Assembly: GCA_946699065.1 (NCBI GenBank)
Contig: CAMPDV010001789.1
Coordinates: forward strand, 1 to 64,000
Length of the DNA: 64,000 bases
Reading direction: 5' to 3'
From: Loxodes magnus
Taxonomy: Eukaryota > Ciliophora > Karyorelictea > Loxodida > Loxodidae
The notes beneath the pieces were generated by a model. It saw only the letters and a list, made by a program, of their open reading frames with translations. It was not told where the DNA came from and did not search any database. The position numbers were made by a program, and so were the translations under genes. Shown here piece by piece: positions 60,979 through 64,000 of the stretch (position 1 is the stretch's first letter; every line of letters starts with the position of its first letter).

Positions 60979-62226
60979 ATGGTTGAAATTAGACAAATAA
61001 AATAATAATTTAATTATAATAAACCCATTTATCCAAGCTATATTAATAAGTATTTGCATAATTGTATGAAGTTAAATAATCCAATTCATCACATACAAAT
61101 CCCTTTTTTCTTGCGTCAAAAGAATACTAAAATTATTTGTATATTAGAACTTTATTTAGATAAAAGGAATATTTCTGTAGTTAATATAACCAATAATGCA
61201 GAAATACTAGCAAGGATATTTTCATATTTATACCTTATTCGTATAAAAATACCTGAAAATAACTATCTTTCAGTACTTATATACTTAAATAGTAAGTTAC
61301 TTATATCAAAAATAATTCTCTTAAATACCAAACTAATTAATATAAATAAAGTAGTACTAAGAGTCAAATATACTCAGCATTAATTATTATTAGTAATGAA
61401 TATATGAAATGAGAGAGGATATGGAATAATAACTTGATTAACTAGGAATAAAAATCTTGGTTTTGATATGTTATAAATAATGATAATAGAAAGAAATTCG
61501 CTTAGTTAAATGAGAAAAATGTGAATAAAGTTAGCTCGCCATGGAGATTAAAATTGAAGAACCAATCCAATTATTATAATATGAAAGTAATATAATTGGA
61601 TAAAATTAGAAGCTTAGAGAGAAGTCTTTAGATAATATCCTCTAAATAAATAAAAAATTGTAGATACAGAAGAAAATAAAGAATATAAAGCAAATTTAAT
61701 CAAATAAAAATAAATGATTCTTTATACTTGAGTCTATTTAAACTCTAAGTATAGCAAAAGATATAAAGCCTTATATATTCATTTAAAGAATAGCTTAATT
61801 TAATTTATACCCAATATTTAAATAATTATATTTTTATCTTAGAAAGCATTAATAACAATACTAGATCGTACCCAATTAAAAAAATTACTGAGAAGTGTAA
61901 TTAGCACTAATTTTGAAATAGAAAATGGGATGATAATTATAAATTAGTCATTTTAATTCATTAAGTATCATCATTATAATATTAAGCTACTTTACTAAAT
62001 AGATTAATCTTATACAATTTTTATAAGTTAGGTGAGATAAATTTCTAATAGCGGATTTATGGTGTCTTTTAAACTTAAATTAAATGGAAAAAGTAGCTTG
62101 TAATATTTATATGTTCAATTACTCGAAGAAATAATTTACTTATCTTGTTTATAGCAAGTTTGTTTAGGAAACTTATAAAAGGAAATTTTATTTATTTGCA
62201 TAGATAGTGACCTTAAGATACTGTGA
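60979..62226 (+). CDS. possible protein of unknown function, 415 residues
   Basis: Frame from ATG (MVEIRQIKQQFNYNKPIYPS) to TGA 62224-62226. The stretch around 61,054-61,383 has no TAA, TAG or TGA, and the end (ISNSGFMVSFKLKLNGKSSL, EILFICIDSDLKIL) looks coding. No homolog recognised, and Ile/Leu/Asn content is high. Confidence 0.33.
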
Positions 62227-62849
62227 TCAACAAACTAGCTTTTACTATTTAAAAATGTTCAGGTTTAAAAAATCAAAATAAAGATTAAGCAAAAATTTCT
62301 TTTTTGAGTAAAAGTTGCTTAATGTAAAATGCATTCGTTTATTATAATTTCTTTGCTTTTTTAGCTACCATTAAACCTCTTCTAAACTTTTTGATTTAAA
62401 TAAAATATCTCAACAATCTATTAATTCTGAATTATTCTACTGATTATACCTAAAATGGTTTTAGCTTACATAATTCTTTAGCTTAAAGACAGTTTAAAAT
62501 TAAATTTCCTTATTTCTCTTCCAAAGTAAAATGGACTTACTCACTTTCAAATCTAAATCTTGGATCCTTCCAGTTTTTATTTTCTTTCAGCATGATTATG
62601 GGTTACTAAGTAGAGTGAAAATTTAGAATTTCTTTATAATTTCTTAATAAAATAGCTTTTATTTCTCTTTCTCAGATTATATAAAATGTCAAACTTTTAG
62701 TAACTAAATAGCCATTTAGAAATATTACAAAGAGAATTATAAAATGATAAGCCTAATAAGACTAACTGCCCAAATAGATACAAGACTTATGCCTAAGTTT
62801 ACAGTAGTCTGATTGGTGTTTTTCTATAGAGAGTATTGATGGAATCAAG

Positions 62850-63431
62850 ATGAAAGAAGTAAAAAACTAGGAGATAGAAAGTTAACTTAATATACCAGTG
62901 TACAAACTAGAATGTAGTCATTTCTGTAATGAAGCTAGTATTGTATATGATTATAGTGATATTCTTCGAAACCAGCTTCAACTTAAGTTATCTTATGAAA
63001 TGTTCAAATGTGAATGTTAGAAAGTAATTAAGAAGTAAATAGTCAAGCGAGTATTCAAGAGCATCTGAGGTTATATGAGTTCTGCTATTAGTGCTAATAA
63101 TGGTTAAAAAGGAGACTTTATTTAAACTAGAGAAATGCTAGCATACTTTCTGTATTGACCACCTAGTTTTAAATCTAAAAAATCAGTTATTGAAAGATGA
63201 AATAAGCCTAGAGTGTTTGATATGCAAAACCTAAATAGCAGATAATCAGACTAAAGAAATAGCAAAAGGAGGAAAAATACTATAGATATTAATTAGCTTT
63301 ATGTTAAGAAAGAGAAACAAAAAAGAGCAAAAGAATAAGTTAAATGCAAAATTTGCTCATATTTAATTAAAATATTGGCTACTACATTTTCAACTATTTA
63401 TTTATTTATTTATTCACAGATATAAGAATAA
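62850..63431 (+). CDS. Cys-containing protein of unknown function
   Basis: The frame starts with Met-Lys-Glu-Val and contains NIPVYKLECSHFCNEASIVY, LSYEMFKCECQKVIKK and later EQVKCKICSYLIKI. Pairs of Cys with His in between suggest metal binding, but no known finger spacing fits. Upstream in frame the sequence stays protein-like (LQQSDWCFSIESIDGIK). The 3' end is not resolved. Confidence 0.4.
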
Positions 63432-63849
63432 AAAACTTTAAAAGTGCCTAAGATATTTTTGTTATTATTTAAATTTAGTACTAATTAAGATTATATTTAA
63501 TGTAGGCCATTAATTTTCACTACTTGCTATAATAGGTTTAGATGTATTTAACGACTCTTCATTTTATTTTATTTCTTCCTTCGTCTGTGTCTTTTAGCAC
63601 GTTGAAAAATAAAAGGAGTGTAATATTAAAAGCTTAAATTTTTGTTAAGCTGCAAATATTTTTATAGTGGTTATTAAAATAAGGAAAGCATTACAATTAA
63701 GTTAAAAGAGTTTTAATTATAGAAGGTTTTTATATATTTGATAAAGGACTCTATAAGTTTAGCTAAAGTTTAATTACTAAGAGATTGTTAATAATCTGAA
63801 AAAGCAACACTAAAAATAAATTAAACAAGTTTGAGAGAATAATGGTATT

Positions 63850-64000
63850 TCAGATAAAACTACCCTTCTCATCATCTACTTCATTAGTCTCCTTTATAAT
63901 GCTTGCTATATTTTCGATGTTTTCTATTAATTTCTAGCTATCTAAGATTTCTTGAAATTTAATTTTTTCAAGTAATTATAGCTCTCCTTCTCCCTTTCCC
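63850..64000 (-). CDS. 3' end of a gene entering from the right
   Basis: The last ~49 codons read ELQLLEKIKFQEILDS and KLIENIENIASIIKETNEVD, an acidic coiled-coil type tail ending at TGA 63,850 after Lys-Gly-Ser-Phe-Ile. The rest lies outside the window. Confidence 0.5.

Overview
The window reads as nuclear DNA of a ciliate in which all three standard stop codons can be sense codons. TAA and TAG are read as glutamine: a ubiquitin gene starts ATG-TAG (Met-Gln) and has TAG or TAA wherever ubiquitin has Gln. TGA is read as tryptophan: dozens of in-frame TGAs fall on the Trp of MORN motifs and on the Trp of a GT13 glycosyltransferase. Homologous genes nevertheless end together at a TGA, so TGA is also the stop. 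This is the pattern described for karyorelictean ciliates (Loxodes and relatives, translation table 27), with Condylostoma (table 28) as the alternative. The organism is inferred, not shown. The DNA is very AT-rich. With the standard code only meaningless short frames appear. Coding calls here were made by hand translation with TAA/TAG=Gln and TGA=Trp/stop. Because no codon closes a frame for certain, length of an open frame is not evidence; I relied on homology, composition and paralog comparison.

Layout. 1-5 kb: a decayed glycosyltransferase copy (-), a gene of unknown function (+) and two related coiled-coil genes (-). 5.6-6.2 kb: first copy of a ~520-bp structured repeat, followed by an ABCG-transporter remnant. 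6.9-11.6 kb: unknown genes. 12-14.3 kb: intact type II membrane GT13 glycosyltransferase (+). 15.6-18.1 kb: large membrane/coiled-coil gene (+). 19-20.2 kb: two convergent 76-residue ubiquitin-like genes, both ending Gly-Cys instead of Gly-Gly. 21-22.5 kb: MORN protein (-). 22.7-23.2 kb: second repeat copy, inverted. 24.6-25.6 kb: third coiled-coil/zinc-knuckle gene (+). 25.9-28.3 kb: frame-shifted glycosyltransferase (-). 29-29.9 kb: third repeat copy plus a compact GC-rich RNA-like segment. 31.9-35.2 kb: 1095-residue MORN protein (-). 36.4-57.2 kb: tandem array of glycosyltransferases on the minus strand (one with a 15-residue repeat stalk), separated by plus-strand genes that converge on them. 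57.6-64 kb: Kelch gene, cyclin-like gene and unknown genes.

The recurring theme is a Golgi-type glycosyltransferase family: N-terminal signal anchor, low-complexity Gln/Asn/Lys-rich or repeat stalk, LamG-like domain, then a GT13 (MGAT1/POMGnT1-like) catalytic domain with an EDD metal-binding motif. Six full-length or near full-length copies and one fragment lie in the window. They look like recent tandem duplicates with local sequence homogenisation. Gene starts for the less certain genes, and any very short introns, could not be fixed by eye.
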